From Amphiura filiformis (taxonomy: Eukaryota > Echinodermata > Ophiuroidea > Amphilepidida > Amphiuridae), in NCBI RefSeq assembly GCF_039555335.1, contig NC_092639.1:32148353-32212352 (forward strand): a stretch of DNA of 64,000 nt. Direction: 5' to 3'. Made by a program: the position numbers and the translations under genes. Under the pieces are notes generated by a model. The model saw only the letters and a list, made by a program, of their open reading frames with translations. It ran no database searches and was not told where the DNA came from. This document shows positions 36,365 through 45,440 of the stretch, piece after piece; the first letter of the stretch is position 1, and every line of letters begins with the position of its first letter.

Positions 36365-36532
36365 TCACAGAAAGGTTGAATCCTCATTATCGTGCAGGCT
36401 TCCATCCACTCCAATCATGTCGATCTTCACATCCGGTTTTGCCACCTCGTCGATACCCGAATGCTTTACTATCTCCAAAGATGTTGAAAGGGACACTAAG
36501 CCAGTTGAAGGCTGGGAAGCAACAGAAGAAAA
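36365..36532 (-). pseudogene. Gene B exon 5, distal part, cut off by insertion
   Basis: Read on the minus strand, this 168-base segment is open and matches the last exon of gene C codon for codon: Ser-Val-Ala-Ser-Gln-Pro-Ser-Thr-Gly-Leu, then STSLEI, then DVKI and MIG. The stop TGA is at 36365-36367 and the end reads Glu-Asp-Ser-Thr-Phe-Leu. In gene C the matching sequence continues straight into the proximal part of the exon; here 3.1 kb of repeat separates the two. The absence of stops or frameshifts suggests that the insertion is recent, or that this piece is still used by an unseen splice. An AG lies exactly at the insertion edge (CTCTAG), but I see no matching phase-0 donor. Confidence 0.7.
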
Positions 36533-39500
36533 CTAGAGTCAACAGACGCTGAATACAAGCCGCAATTTGACCCTATAACTTGACCCCTGGGTTACGGATG
36601 GGGTCAACTGCTCTTACATTGTGCTTAGGATGTCATAAGAAATATTCCTGGTCAATTTCAGCTTAATCGGAACTTATGCATGGATGTTGATTTTTTAAAT
36701 TTTTGATTGACCTTTTGACCCCCTTAATGACCTTTGACCTCAATGAAAAAAAAAACCTTATGTACACCGACAAAATGCATTGTTCCAATTTTAATTAAAA
36801 AATTCTAACATGTTCAGTTCTTGAGATAAAAATTCTTAAAGTTATTCAGCTAAAAACAGGAAGTGACCCCTTAATGACCTTTGACCCCCCAAAATAAAAA
36901 TACCATGCATACATCAGGTAACACTAATTCATGTATGATGGTTATATTACTCTGGTCTGTTTACATTTTGAGATAAAAATTTTTTGAACATTTTTGATAA
37001 TTTTGGTTCTTGACCGGAAGTAACCCCTTAATGACATTTGACCCCAAAACTGTAGACATCCTAAGGACCCTGGCTAATAGCAATGCATGTGTGTTAATGG
37101 CGACTCTCTGCTATGTAATTTGTACAGACAGTGATTTTTTGAATATTTTTTACAAATTTTTCAGATTTTGACCGGAAATGACCCCTTAATGACCTTTGAC
37201 CTCAATTCTTTTTAAGAAGTTTTAAGCACTGCCACATGTTGATTCATATGCATGAGTCACATGATCATTGCATGAAATTTGTGGAAGGAGTAGCATTTTT
37301 GTGAAATCACATTTTGACCATTATAGCTAGGTCAAAGGTCACAGCGAGGTCAAAGTCAAATGAAAGGTTTGGCCTAGCCCAATGGTCATTTGGTTCAACT
37401 TTGGTTGAAATCTGTCAATCCCTTGCGGAGCTACATGCAGTTGATTGCGGTTGCCAGAAGAAAGAAGAAACTAGAGTCAACAGACGCTGATACAAGCCGC
37501 AATTTGACCCCTATAACTTGACCCCTGGGTTACGGATGGGGTCAACTGCTCTTGCATTGTGCTTAGGAGGTCATAAGAAATATTCCTGGTGAATTTCAGC
37601 TTAATCGGAACTTATACATGGATTTTGATTTTTTGAAAATTTTGATTGACCTTTTTACCCCCTTAATGACCTTTGACCTCAATGAAAAAAAACCTTGTGT
37701 ACACCGACAAAATGCATTGTTCCAATTTTAATTAAAAAATTCTAACATGTTTAGTTCTTGAGATAAAAATTCTTAAAGTTATTCAGCTAAAAACAGGAAG
37801 TGACCCCTTAATGACCTTTGACCCCCAAAATAAAAATACCATGCATACATCAGGGAACACTGATTCATGTATTATGGTTATATTACTCTGGTCTGTTTAC
37901 ATTTTGAGATAAAATTTTTTTGAATATTTCGGTTTTTGACCGGAAGTAACCCTATAATGACCTTTGACCCCAAAACTGTAGGCATCCTAAAGACCCTGGC
38001 TAGTAGCGATGCATGTGTGCTAAAGGCGACTCTCTGCTATATAATTTGTAAAGACAGTGATTTTTGAATATTTTAGCTTTCAGACCGGAAATGACCCCTT
38101 AATGACCTTTGACCTCAACTCTTTTTAGCACGGTATAAGCACTGCTACATGTTGATTCATATGCATGAGTCACATGATCATTGCATGTAATTTGTGTGAA
38201 ATCACATTTTTGACCATTATAGCTAGGTCAAAGGTCACAGCGAGGTCAAAGTCAAATGGAAGGTTTGGCCTAGCCCAATGGTCATTTGGGTCAACTTTGG
38301 TTGAAATCTGTCAATCCCTTGCGGAGCTACATGCAGTTGATTGCGGTTGCCAGAAGAAGAAAGAAGAAAGAAGAAGAAAGAAGAATTGAGAAGAGACAGC
38401 ACAAGCCGACGTTTGACGTCGGCTTGTAAGAACTAGATATGGTTGCGGTCGCCTGCGACCGCGAGCATGCACAACCGCCAGGTATTTTAGAAGGTATTTT
38501 GTTTAACACCGGAAGTGACGCCTCATAACCTTTGACCCTAAATAAAAATCAATAATGTAAACGAGATCTGATTGCGTTCGCCTGCGACCGCGAGGATGCA
38601 CAGCCAGCAGTGACAAATGAGTTATGGCTCCGAATCTGTGAGAACCGGAAGTGATCCCTTAATTACCTTTGACCCCGCAAAAATATTACATAGTGCTTAG
38701 GATGTCATAAGGAATATTCCTGGTGAATTTTCAGCTTTATCGGAACTTATACATGGATTATGATTTTTTTTTTTTTATGATTGACCTTTTGACCCCTTTA
38801 ATGACCTTTGACCTCAATGAAAATAAAACCTTATATACAACGACAAAATGCATTGTTCCACTTTTAATTAAAAAATTCTACTATGTTTAGTTGTGGAGAT
38901 AAAAATTCTTGAAGTTATTTAGCTAAAACAGGAAGTTACCCCTTAATGACCTTTGACCCCCAAAATAAAAAATACCATGCATACACCATGTAACACTAAT
39001 TCATGTATGATGGGTATATTACTCTGGTTTGTTTACATTTTGAGATAAAAAAAATGTAAACTTTTTGATAATTTTGGTTTTTTACCTGAAGTAACCCCTT
39101 AATGACCTTTGACCCCAAAACTGTAGGCATCCTAAAGACCCTAGATAATAGCGATGCATGTGTGCTAATGGCGACTCTCTGCTATGTAATTTGTAAAGAC
39201 AGTGATTTTTTGAATATTTTTTACAAATTTTTCAGACTTTTACCGGAAGTGACCCCTTAATGACCTTTGATTCCAATTTTGTGGTATAACTTTTAGACAC
39301 TGGCTATAGATGATGCATGTGTGTAAGTGACGTCACGGTGCTATGTAATATGTGGGAGGAGTAGCATTTTTAGTGAAAATCCAAGTTTTGGCCATTGACC
39401 GGAAGTGGATGACATTTGACCGGAAGTTGATCATGTGACATCTGTGGCACCACCAAACGGTTATACTGACCAAGTATGGTCAACATGCCTGAAAGCATGT

Positions 39501-39653
39501 GGCTACGATGGCTGATCATAGTGTTGACAGAAGAAAGAAAGAAAGAAGAAGAACGCGGTAAAAAGAATGCACATCGCCGATGGCGGATGTGCAAGAAAGA
39601 AGAAAGAAGAATTGAGAAGAGACAGAACAAGCCGACATCCGTCGTCGGCTTGT
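36533..39653. mobile_element. 3.1-kb tandem-unit insertion inside gene B exon 5
   Basis: Three head-to-tail related units start with CTAGA: 36533-37470, 37471-38432 and 38433-39653. Each contains several CTTAATGACCTTTGACC words, and units 1 and 2 are very similar throughout. Units 2 and 3 end with a GAAGAA-rich tract, GAATTGAGAAGAGACAG, then a hairpin of CAAGCCGAC and GTCGGCTTG, then TAA. A terminal hairpin after a microsatellite, with little or no target duplication (at most AA), resembles Helitron/Helentron-type non-autonomous elements; that is inference. No coding capacity. Confidence 0.75.
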
Positions 39654-39695
39654 AATAACCAATTGTCGGCTTCCACTTCATCGGCGTTAGTTTTG
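39503..39695 (-). CDS. Gene B exon 5, proximal part, now read into the insertion
   Basis: The acceptor TTTTTCTTCAAAG precedes 39695. After one base completing an Asn codon, the frame gives Lys-Thr-Asn-Ala-Asp-Glu-Val-Glu-Ala-Asp-Asn-Trp-Leu, homologous to Thr-Asn-Ala-Asp-Glu-Val-Asn-Glu-Ala-Asp-Thr-Trp-Leu in gene C. At 39653 the host sequence stops and the frame runs about 50 codons into the repeat, including Phe-rich residues from the GAAGAA tract, to TAG at 39503-39505. If used, gene B would have a foreign tail in place of the last roughly 55 residues. Join phase with exon 4 (phase 2) is correct. Confidence 0.65.
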
Positions 39696-39956
39696 CTTTG
39701 AAGAAAAAGAAATCAGTCACTATTTAAGGGTCTCGTAGCAGTAGTGCAGCTTTGAGGTTTGTCGGCGGGGAAACCCTATGTGAGCGGGTGCTCAAATTCC
39801 AAATTAAAAGCACAATTATATGTCGGGATAAATACTGTGTGCATGTGGGGCAGGGACCAAAATTCACGAAAAAGAACAGTTACCATGGTTACGACGTTAG
39901 AAAAGGAAATTTAACCCCGTAAATGTTCATCCTTTGAACAATGTCATATAGATGAA

Positions 39957-40205
39957 ATCTCAATGTTTATCAACAAAGGCAAGGGACTGGTATATCTATA
40001 TGATTGAGCGAACTGCATACAACCACTGCACCGTTCAATAGCCGTATCGTGATGTGGCGCGAGTTTTAAAAGCACGGTCCCTGAACAAAATGGAACAAAA
40101 TATGATACGCTCGCATACTGCCTGGCAATGAACAATGGGAATTGTGATGATGCGCGTGCATCCTGCCAGGCAATGACGATTATGACGTCACAGGTCAACT
40201 CATAG
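39957..40205 (+). repeat. Second copy of the dispersed repeat seen at 28668-28945
   Basis: Shares ACAAAGGCAAGGGACTGG, GCCGTATCGTGATGTGGCG-like and CTGCCAGGCAATGACG-like words in the same order. It lies in intron 4 of gene B. Only one and a half copies of the subrepeat remain. Confidence 0.7.
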
Positions 40206-40287
40206 AAGCTCATGAGCGCAACTTTAGGTCAACTTTTGAGCTATATTTGTTAAATAGAGGTTAATGGACTGTGTCGTCAGAAATGAG

Positions 40288-40472
40288 GTCGGCTCTCAAC
40301 ACGCGATATTCAAAATTCCCGCGCCGAAATTGCCGGTGGCACTGACGTCATGGTTATTTGTGCTCATTATCATGATTATTGTCGTCAGCCTTCATTGTGT
40401 TACTGGGACGTCATTGCCACAGGCAATTTCGGTGCTCGGGAAATTTGAATATCGCGTGGTGAGAGACGGCTG
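40288..40472. mobile_element. MITE in gene B intron 4
   Basis: CTCTCAACACGCGATATTCA on the left is mirrored by TGAATATCGCGTGGTGAGAG. Inner arms share GCCGAAATTGCC and TGACGTCA-like words. The equivalent intron of gene C lacks it. Confidence 0.75.
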
Positions 40473-40688
40473 TTCTTGTTCGTTTTTAAGGTCAATGTGA
40501 GTTTGTTTTAAATAAAATCACGTGATTCGTGCTTGATAATTATTTTTCTAACATAAGGCATAATGTTGTGATTGCCGGAGACGTCCTATAAGTCAAATGT
40601 TCAAAAACTACGTTTATGCAAGAATCGATTCTCACCGAATTTTGCAGGCCTGGGAGTAATGAACTTATTGATTTATATGTACACTTAC

Positions 40689-40829
40689 TTCTCTTTTGAC
40701 TGTGATTTTTCTTCACCCTCTTTAGTCGAATCTTCCACTTCAGTAACTGTTGTATTTCTACTATCTTGTGTTGGCGGTTTTCCACCGTTTCCTACCTTTC
40801 CTATCGGTCCTCTAGTTTGCGATTCAATC
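40689..40829 (-). CDS. Gene B exon 4: juxtamembrane cytoplasmic segment
   Basis: 141 bases with acceptor CACAACAG and a strong AA|GTAAGT donor. The first base completes an Arg codon from exon 3, then Ile-Glu-Ser-Gln-Thr-Arg-Gly-Pro-Ile-Gly follows, a GNGGKPPTQDS motif, and an acidic/Lys-rich end with KSQSKEK. Gene C exon 4 aligns along its whole length (GNGKKPPTQDS, SQSKEK), with identical phases (2 in, 2 out). Hydrophilic, no known domain. The conservation between paralogues of an otherwise simple sequence supports it as a real exon. Confidence 0.8.
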
Positions 40830-41592
40830 CTGTTGTGAATGACAAAACAAGTATCGACCGAAATTCAATGTACATGATGTAAAATCATCTGAATTTAGTA
40901 TTTCATCGACAAAATCAATTTCTATACTTTCTTAGCAACATGAAAGATGCCCATTCCTTTTTATTGATAGTTAATCTGAAAAATATCTTAACTGAGTGAG
41001 TGTAGAAAACGTCATCGCAATATGATTTCTTAATTTAGGAATAGTGCTAGTTTTCCACTTTTGTACCATATTTCACCAGTGTAGCTTGAATATGGTAACA
41101 TTTTTCGCGCGATTCTCGCGCATTTGTACCATAAACTTACTTTGTCGCCAAAAAGTGCTACATTCACTCAGTACTTCAAGAAAAAATGTTCACCCGCCTT
41201 GTCAAAAGGAAAACTCCGCCACTGGTATTAATAATTTGTTCCAAAAAAGTGTATTTTGAGGGCGCTACCATGAGTTTTAGTCATCACCATGATCACCAAG
41301 CAAGGACAGGCGTGACATCGACAGAACTCGCATAACCATGATAACCTGTGCAATTCGCGCAAAGCGCGGCGTGTTCACGTGCATTTTTGAGTGCTTTGCT
41401 GAGGTTTTCCGCTTCAATTATTATAGTTTTATTAAGGGGTTATTGAACATTATTCAAATTAATGACAACCATTATAATTAGCATCTTTGAAATTAATTTT
41501 ACCCATTAAAATACTAACAGGTATCGATTTTCGGTTTTCAAATAATTTGGAATAAGGAAACCTGTTGAACATCATTTTGCACATTTGTATAC

Positions 41593-42702
41593 TGTGATGT
41601 GCCCTGAGTAATTTGATTTAATTTAATTATTTAACTTTGTTTACAAGCTGAAAGTATTTCATGAGATGGGAAACCCCTTGTATTTTGGAATTCCCCAAAT
41701 TATTGTAAACAAAGTCAGATCTATGTTTGGAACTTGGAAATTCCCAGTTCAGTATATTGCACCATAGTCAGGAAAACCCCCCAGGAAGTGATGTAATGTG
41801 AAAGGTGAATGTGTATAATTAATCTTGGGAAATCCCAAGATTGCAGCAATGTTGTGAAAATGTGATTGAAGTAATGGTTTATTAATAGATGATGGGTTTT
41901 TTACATGAGTACTGATATAAAAAGCTGGAGGTTTTTGTTGGGACTTGACAGAATGTCATGTGAGATTGAAAACTCCACATGTGTGTGATGGTCTTCGTGC
42001 TTCAAAAAAGAAGTACATTTTAACCAGTTTATATAGCCAATAATTGAGCTAATTTTAATACAGCAACGAAGAAGACAGCGAGCACATAAAAGTGCTCTTC
42101 CTCATCAAAGGATTAAAAGTTCTTCTGTCAAATTGCTGGAGTTTGCTGGGTTTGTGAAGGCCACACATCTGTCAAAAATCAGCGGAGCTGTGTTAAAGAA
42201 ACCTGTTCCCTGGAAAAAGAGTGATTGATGGTGAAAGAAACACCATTTTTGGAGAAAGCAGCGCAAGGAGATATATTTGTGGATAAAGCAGCGCAAGGAG
42301 ATATATTTGTGGAGATAGCAGCGCAAAGGAGATTGGAGGAAGCATCATCATTTTCGTATGAGGATTTTATACGCAAGGATTTATAAATGCAAGTGTACTA
42401 TGGACTTCGCTGATTTTTGCAGGACAAGTGAATAAGGATATATTACATCAGTCGTCCAGAACATTGCAAGAACTCTAGGATCACCAACAAGAAGGCAGCT
42501 GGTTAAGTACTGATATAGTAAAACTGTCATTGTGTGATTTTATTGTATATGCGATATTGTTATTATATGTACCAATCATACTCTGTTTTCAATTAAAGAC
42601 TTAGATTATGTTAGCTTAATCAAACAGTGTATTTATGTTGTGCATTTGTGTGAGTTCGGGAAAAAGGTGATTTTGGCCTTGAGTCAAGTACGACTCGTAA
42701 CA
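41593..42702 (+). repeat. 5' LTR
   Basis: 1110 bp, TG...CA type. It holds a TATAAAAA box (41916-41923), an ATTAAAG polyadenylation-like word near 42592, and a 31-bp unit containing AGCAGCGCAAGGAGATATAT repeated nearly three times (about 42257-42335). It differs from the 3' LTR by one substitution (T/A near 42630), one T in a T-run near 41900, and a missing ATGG near 42403, so insertion is recent if the calls are right. Confidence 0.92.
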
Positions 42703-42707
42703 AAAAT

Positions 42708-42725
42708 TGGGGGCTCGTCCGGGAT
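42708..42725 (+). promoter_or_regulatory. Primer binding site, tRNA-Pro type
   Basis: The 18 bases TGGGGGCTCGTCCGGGAT, five bases after the LTR, match the primer site complementary to the 3' end of tRNA-Pro that is well known from gammaretroviruses. It marks where minus-strand synthesis would start. Confidence 0.9.
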
Positions 42726-42782
42726 AATACACTGTAAAAAAGTTGACATTATTATACTGAGTCTTGAAAGTGAAAGTACAGT

Positions 42783-43676
42783 ATGGCAGAGTTCAAAGCA
42801 GAAGAGTTTCTTGAAACTATAGATTGGGAGAAATTTGATAAGTTGAAGAAGCCTGATTTATTAGCATTTGCCAAACATTATGACTTGAAAGTTAAGCAAG
42901 CTACAAGAAAGCAAATAATCAAAAATGCCTTGATTGATGTTTTGGTCGGAGAAGATATTTTTGATGAATCCTATTTGGAAGAGAAACTTGAAGTAGAAAT
43001 TGGTGGGGATTCAGCATTTAAGTTGAAAGAGTTGGAAATTCAATTAGAATTGAGGAAAATGGAAATGGACCAAAAGAAAATGGAAATGGACCAAAAGAAA
43101 ATAGAAATGGACCAAAAAGAAAAACTGGAAATGATCAAGTTAGAGAATGAAAATAAAGAAAAACAAGAACGGCTAGACATTGAAAAACAAAAACTAGCAA
43201 TGGAAGACAAAGCACGCCAAGAAAAGATGGCGCTTGAGCACCAAAAATTAGAAACAGAAGAAAAGGAAAAGGTAGCAAAATTGGAACTTGAAAAACAAAA
43301 ATTGGAAATGGAAGAAAAGGAAAAGTTAGCAAAACTAGAAATGGAAGAAAAGGACAGGCAAGCAAAGCTCAATTTGGAAGCACATTTGAAAGAAAGAGAA
43401 ATTGAGGAAAAGTACAAGTTTGAACAAGAGAAGTTGGCAAAGCTAGGTGACAAATACTCATCAAGTTTCTCCTCAAAGTCAGGGTTTGATGTTACAAAGT
43501 ATGTAAAGCTTGTGCCTAAATTCAAAGAGAAAGAAGTTGACGAGTACTTTCAACATTTTGAAAAGGTAGCTACAAATTTGAAATGGCCTCCAGAGCATTG
43601 GACCCTACTGTTACAAAGTAGTTTTTGTGGGGAAGGCCAGGGAAACTTACTCAGCTCTACCAATAGAGAAGTGTAA
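42783..43676 (+). CDS. gag: Retrotransposon gag, N-terminal part
   Basis: The ATG at 42783 opens a 297-codon frame. The first 80 residues are an acidic and Lys-rich globular-looking region. Residues about 85-210 are a long Glu/Lys/Met-rich coiled coil with short internal repeats (MEMDQKK three times in a row). After residue 225 comes the start of the capsid-like region, ending in a Trp-Pro-Pro motif. The native frame is lost near 43621-43625, in a run of five T: sequence expected after that point continues in the next frame, and the last 15 or so codons here are off-frame. Gag would form the particle that packages the element's RNA. Confidence 0.85.
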   Translation: MAEFKAEEFLETIDWEKFDKLKKPDLLAFAKHYDLKVKQATRKQIIKNALIDVLVGEDIFDESYLEEKLEVEIGGDSAFKLKELEIQLELRKMEMDQKKMEMDQKKIEMDQKEKLEMIKLENENKEKQERLDIEKQKLAMEDKARQEKMALEHQKLETEEKEKVAKLELEKQKLEMEEKEKLAKLEMEEKDRQAKLNLEAHLKEREIEEKYKFEQEKLAKLGDKYSSSFSSKSGFDVTKYVKLVPKFKEKEVDEYFQHFEKVATNLKWPPEHWTLLLQSSFCGEGQGNLLSSTNREV

Positions 43677-44718
43677 TGATTATGAAGAAGTCAAACAGGC
43701 AGTCCTTAAGGCCTATGAACTGGTGCCTGAAGCATACAGACAAAAGTTCAGAGATTCAAGAAAGCAAGCAGATCAAACCCATGTAGAATTTGCTAGAGTA
43801 AAAGAACAAATGTTTGACAGGTGGCTTGGGTCAAAAGAAGTCAAAGATGATTTCGGCCAACTTAAGCAATTAGTTCTTATAGAAGAGTTCAAGAAATGTG
43901 TCCACGTTGACATTAAAACCCATTTGGATGAAAGCGCTAGCAAAATTAAGACGCTAAACGAAGCGGCGACAATGGCGGACGACTATGGCTTAACTCACAA
44001 ATTGAATGGGAGTAGATTTAGTCATAACAGAAGTTATTCAAACAGGTTCAGCCATAATCAACCTAGAGCAAATCAGGGTGGTACACAAGAAGTGAAACCT
44101 CAGTCTAATTCACAGCATAGTGCTGGTGGTAGAGGGACCCCAGGGAGTTCAGGTAACAGAGCAAAATTTGGGACTGAATTTAAAGCCAAAGTAACTTGTA
44201 CTCATTGTAAGAGACCAGGGCATACGATGACCCAGTGTTATTTCTTAAAAGGCACACAAGACGCACAAAAACAGCAGCAAACTGCTAGTAATACTGTAGG
44301 ATGTGCAGTGTCACTTGTGTCAAAGAAACAAGTCAGTCAAATCAAGAAACAAGAATTCCCACAAAAGGGAAGTGAGACAGACAAGGTGTGTGAAGAATTT
44401 GAACCATTTGTGTTAGAGGGAGTGGTATCACTTGGTGATAATGGTAGTCCAAAGCCCATTAAGATTGTGCGAGATACGTGTTGTGCACGGTCTATGATTC
44501 TGGAAGGAACTTTGCCCTTTAATGAGGATAGTTCAGCAGGTAATGCTTTGATCCAGGGTATTGGGATGGAAATAATTAGTGTACCTCTCCACAAAATTAA
44601 CTTGAAATCTGACTTAGTTTCTGGTCCTGTAACCATAGGAGTTAGACATGAATTGCCAGTCAAGGGAGTGTCCATGTTGCTAGGAAATGATCTGGCAGGG
44701 GGGGAAGGTTTTTCCTGA
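43627..44718 (+). CDS. Retrotransposon gag C-terminal part and protease region
   Basis: The frame continues the capsid-like part (a YELVPEAYRQKFR helix resembling the SCAN/gag fold), then a Ser/Asn/Gln-rich linker. A zinc knuckle of CCHC type (Cys-X2-Cys-X4-His-X4-Cys, nt 44199-44238) follows, then the protease. The aspartyl protease site should read Asp-Thr/Ser-Gly; here it reads Arg-Asp-Thr-Cys-Cys, so the catalytic-loop Gly is missing. A later LLGNDLAGG motif is the usual flap/end region. The frame ends early because of a run of seven G at 44697-44703; the homologous continuation lies in the next frame. The ATG at 43627 is not a real start. Confidence 0.8.
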   Translation: MGKARETYSALPIEKCNDYEEVKQAVLKAYELVPEAYRQKFRDSRKQADQTHVEFARVKEQMFDRWLGSKEVKDDFGQLKQLVLIEEFKKCVHVDIKTHLDESASKIKTLNEAATMADDYGLTHKLNGSRFSHNRSYSNRFSHNQPRANQGGTQEVKPQSNSQHSAGGRGTPGSSGNRAKFGTEFKAKVTCTHCKRPGHTMTQCYFLKGTQDAQKQQQTASNTVGCAVSLVSKKQVSQIKKQEFPQKGSETDKVCEEFEPFVLEGVVSLGDNGSPKPIKIVRDTCCARSMILEGTLPFNEDSSAGNALIQGIGMEIISVPLHKINLKSDLVSGPVTIGVRHELPVKGVSMLLGNDLAGGEGFS

Positions 44719-45073
44719 CCCAATAGTCACAGATAAGCCCTGTTTACGGGCAATGAGTAAGAGAGCCTCATTAGAAACAATTGAGGACAACCAAATTGAT
44801 GACTTAGGCTACAATTTGGAAGACACATTTGTGTCAAAGTTGAATGAGAAAGAAGATAAACTTCCTTCTCCTGGGGATAAAAATACCCCTAAAGAGGACA
44901 CAGCCTCTGAGCATGAACAAATTGGGGAAACCATGAAAGACCCATTAAGTCATGACAAGCTGATTCTGGAGCAACAAAATGACCCAGAACTCAAAGAGAT
45001 CAATCAAAGGGCATTGACCCTAGAAGAAGCAGAACAAAATTCTGTCTGTTTTACAAACAAGATGGTGTGCTAA
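44687..45073 (+). CDS. Retrotransposon pol linker between protease and integrase
   Basis: About 128 residues, acidic and Lys-rich, continuing the protease end (Asp-Pro-Ile-Val-Thr-Asp-Lys-Pro). It ends with DPELKEINQ, typical of the stretch upstream of the integrase zinc domain in Ty3/gypsy elements. It breaks near 45048-45051 at a short T run, and again near 45085-45089 at a run of five C, so one small segment in between is in a third frame. Confidence 0.7.
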   Translation: MIWQGGKVFPDPIVTDKPCLRAMSKRASLETIEDNQIDDLGYNLEDTFVSKLNEKEDKLPSPGDKNTPKEDTASEHEQIGETMKDPLSHDKLILEQQNDPELKEINQRALTLEEAEQNSVCFTNKMVC

Positions 45074-45080
45074 TGAGAAA

Positions 45081-45440
45081 ATGGCGCCCCCTGATGTACC
45101 TGCCGATGAAGAGTGGAAGGTAGTGCACCAAATTGTGGTACCAAAAGTCTACCACACTGAAGTTATTAACATAGCACATGATAGTCCCATGGCAGGGCAT
45201 TTGGGTGTTAAGAAAACTCATGAAAGAATTCTGAGACATTTCTGGTGGCCCACTCTCAGAAAAGATGTTTCTGAATATTGCAAAACATGTCACATATGCC
45301 AAGTAGTAGGGAAGCCAAATCAGAAAATACCTCCTGCTCCATTAAAGCCAATTCCAGCCTTTGATGAACCATTTAGTAGGGTTATTATTGATTGTGTAGG
45401 CCCCTACCAAAGACTAAGTCAGGTAATCAATACCTTCTGA
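45081..45440 (+). CDS. Integrase zinc-binding domain and start of catalytic core
   Basis: Contains the His-His-Cys-Cys (H2C2) zinc motif: His in AHDS, His in GHLG, and the paired Cys in CKTCHIC, with the spacing usual for Ty3/gypsy integrases. It is followed by VIIDCVGP, the strand with the first catalytic Asp. The frame is lost at a run of four C at 45401-45404, where the rest of the core moves to the next frame (from about 45405). Integrase joins the cDNA ends into host DNA. Confidence 0.85.
   Translation: MAPPDVPADEEWKVVHQIVVPKVYHTEVINIAHDSPMAGHLGVKKTHERILRHFWWPTLRKDVSEYCKTCHICQVVGKPNQKIPPAPLKPIPAFDEPFSRVIIDCVGPYQRLSQVINTF

Noticed and set aside
40572-40838. 88-codon plus-strand ORF
   Set aside because: It overlaps gene B exon 4 in antisense. 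The minus frame has matching splice sites and a paralogue.
42105-42376. Minus-strand ORFs in the LTR, repeated at 48482-48753
   Set aside because: They exist only because the two LTRs are identical. Cys/Phe/Leu repeats reflect the 31-bp units; no protein family.
43040-43525. Minus-strand Ser/Phe-rich ORF
   Set aside because: Mirror of the gag coiled coil.
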